Assembly (NCBI GenBank): GCA_963698775.1
Contig: CAVOSE010000075.1
Coordinates: forward strand, 7,885-71,884
DNA: 64,000 nt
DNA from: Thiohalocapsa sp963698775
Lineage (GTDB): Bacteria; Pseudomonadota; Gammaproteobacteria; Chromatiales; Chromatiaceae
Direction of reading: 5' to 3'
In this document: positions 62,548 through 64,000 of the stretch, piece after piece
Numbering within the stretch: position 1 is the stretch's first letter
Layout of the letters: each line of letters opens with the position of its first letter
Notes under the pieces: model-generated
What the model saw: only the letters and a program-made list of their open reading frames with translations
Databases searched by the model: none
Told to the model about the DNA's origin: nothing
Program-made: the position numbers and the translations under genes

Positions 62548-64000
62548 ATGAGGTTTTTGGTTGTGCGTTTATCAATTTTGGTTTGTGCGTTTTTGCTGTT
62601 TCTCAGTGTCGATGCCCACAGCATCGACTGGAAGGATATCAAGGAGAAGGCGTCATCCGGGATCGTGCGGGTGTACGTGGTTCATGAGACCAGGGAATAC
62701 CTCAAGCCCTATCGACAGGGCGATTTGGCACAGCGCATGGGGACAGGGTTCTTTGTCGACCAGCACACCCTGGTCACGAACCAGCATGTCATCGAGGGCG
62801 CACGGTCTATCAAGGTCGAAGGCGTGCGCAGCAAAGAAAAGTTCTCGATGCGCCTGGCGTCCGAGCCCAGCGTTCGGTTCGACTTGGCAACGCTTGAGTT
62901 CGTAGACGAAACCGAGCGAGAACGCTTTCAACGGATCAACGGCCCGATCGGTCCGCTCCCCTGGGCCAGTTGGGACGAGGCCCGCCCCGGCGGCGAGGTG
63001 ACCGTCCTCGGTTTCGGCAACAGCGAGAAGCTGGTTGCCACCCAAGGCATCATTTCCAGCTGGGAACCGCGCCACGACGTCTATCAACGCCGACTCGACC
63101 ACGTCACGCTGATCAGAACCGACGCCGCGGTCAACCCGGGCAACAGCGGCGGTCCCGCCATCAGTCCGAACGGCCGGGTGATCGGCATCAGCGCACGCTA
63201 TGGGGCCGGCGAGAACATCGGCCTGTTGATCCCATTCAGCTCGGCCCGTCAGGTCGTATCGGCCATGACGGAGCAAGGCCGGTTCGCCAAGACCGATCCC
63301 GGGATCATTGCGTACAACCTCAACCCGGTTTCACGCAAAGCGTTGCAAGTCAGCGCGGAACAGGCCGGCCTGGTCGTCTCGCATGTGATCGAACAGAGCC
63401 CGGCCGCGGCCGCCGGCCTCGAGCGCTGGGACATCATTACCGCGGTCGACGGACATGTCATCGACCACGGCGAAATAGACCATCCGGTGATAGGCAAAGT
63501 GCCCTGGTGGTTCGCGGTGAATACCGCCATGCCGGGCGACAAGCTGAGGCTCGACGTCAAGCGCCAGGGGGTCGATTCAACGTTTCAACTCGTGATGCAA
63601 CCGATCCACCAACCACGTATCTGGTTGCCGACGGAAGGCGCCGATTATCCGTTGGAGTGGGGATATCTCGGGGGTCTGGTCATTACCGAGGTAACACGTG
63701 ACGTGCTAGAGCAAATCGAAAGCGTCGGCAACTGGCGCTGGGATCTGGTGAACGACGCGACGCCCGGCGAAAAACTGTTTATCGTGACCAGCATCGAACC
63801 CGATACGCAGGCAATGAATTATTCGGAGTACGGCTTAGATCTGCTGCAACTGAGAATACTTGCCATCGATGGTCGACCGGTTAGAGACTCGCTCGGCGAA
63901 CACCTCGACCGTCTGTACGCAGCGATAGAGCAGGGCCGCGCACCGCCGTTCATCACCGTCGAACTGGAAAAACACATCTCAATACAACTCGCCACCGATC
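62548..64000 (+). CDS. Trypsin-like serine protease with PDZ domain(s), C-terminus outside window
   Basis: A frame from the ATG at 62548 stays open to the window end (about 484 codons). A signal peptide (VVRLSILVCAFLLFLSVDA) is followed by an S1C-type protease domain. The catalytic triad is complete: His80 in LVTNQHVIEG, Asp112 in VRFDLATLEF and Ser200 in DAAVNPGNSGGPAIS. A PDZ-like region follows from about residue 255, with SPAAAAGLERWDIITAVDGH, and a second, less typical, segment with LAIDGRPVRDSL near the edge. It resembles periplasmic HtrA/DegP-type proteases, but the large second half is unlike DegP. No symbol is assigned. Confidence 0.87.
   Translation, partial: MRFLVVRLSILVCAFLLFLSVDAHSIDWKDIKEKASSGIVRVYVVHETREYLKPYRQGDLAQRMGTGFFVDQHTLVTNQHVIEGARSIKVEGVRSKEKFSMRLASEPSVRFDLATLEFVDETERERFQRINGPIGPLPWASWDEARPGGEVTVLGFGNSEKLVATQGIISSWEPRHDVYQRRLDHVTLIRTDAAVNPGNSGGPAISPNGRVIGISARYGAGENIGLLIPFSSARQVVSAMTEQGRFAKTDPGIIAYNLNPVSRKALQVSAEQAGLVVSHVIEQSPAAAAGLERWDIITAVDGHVIDHGEIDHPVIGKVPWWFAVNTAMPGDKLRLDVKRQGVDSTFQLVMQPIHQPRIWLPTEGADYPLEWGYLGGLVITEVTRDVLEQIESVGNWRWDLVNDATPGEKLFIVTSIEPDTQAMNYSEYGLDLLQLRILAIDGRPVRDSLGEHLDRLYAAIEQGRAPPFITVELEKHISIQLATD

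Overview
The window is a GC-rich chromosome segment from a Gram-negative gammaproteobacterium. lpxC, lpoA, ftsL/Q/A/Z and bepA indicate an outer membrane, and MurE carries the DNPR motif for meso-diaminopimelate. A dissimilatory-type ATP sulfurylase (sat) next to a stand-alone soxYZ pair points to a sulfur oxidiser, most simply a purple-sulfur-bacterium relative (Chromatiaceae-like). No photosynthesis gene is visible, so that placement is inference.

Layout. 1-5010: a truncated FAD-linked glycolate/lactate oxidase, then dolP-like, yraN and lpoA on the minus strand, divergent from rsmI. 5000-6050: a simple-repeat island, a DUF2809 membrane protein and the RNase P RNA. 6283-25365: an almost uninterrupted division and cell-wall (dcw) cluster, mraZ-rsmH-ftsL-ftsI-murE-murF-mraY-murD-ftsW-murG-murC-murB-ddl-ftsQ-ftsA-ftsZ-lpxC. 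It is driven by a recognisable promoter with a four-repeat MraZ operator. 25375-32206: a DciA-like protein, an M23 peptidase, secA, argJ and a Nudix-ThiE fusion. 32217-35125: a loose, partly degraded stretch with small genes (DUF2177, CPXCG, an H-NS-like protein) and repeats. 35126-41811: a minus-strand operon of propeller protein, SOUL haem-binding protein and CbiX-like chelatase; then gltX, a DUF882 protein, a lytic transglycosylase and a glycosyltransferase remnant. 42248-44516: sat facing soxYZ, separated by two terminators. 45064-49142: bepA and a zincin/VWA protein paired with a MoxR-type ATPase. 49619-61928: mostly housekeeping genes (traB-like, hemerythrin, yqiA, O-methyltransferase, mutarotase, glnE, ilvE, a DEAD-box helicase, a hydrolase). 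62548-64000: a truncated trypsin/PDZ protease.

Most striking points: (1) murB in the dcw cluster lacks its middle half, in frame, including the catalytic serine region; (2) two micro-ORFs of 46 and 40 codons fill the mraY-murD and murG-murC gaps, each joined to both neighbours by 4-nt stop/start overlaps; (3) a glycosyltransferase gene is reduced to its two ends, a second internal deletion; (4) the mra promoter and operator are readable base by base and fix a TTG start for mraZ; (5) there is a haem-linked propeller-SOUL-CbiX operon. No CRISPR array, tRNA, complete insertion sequence or prophage was seen.
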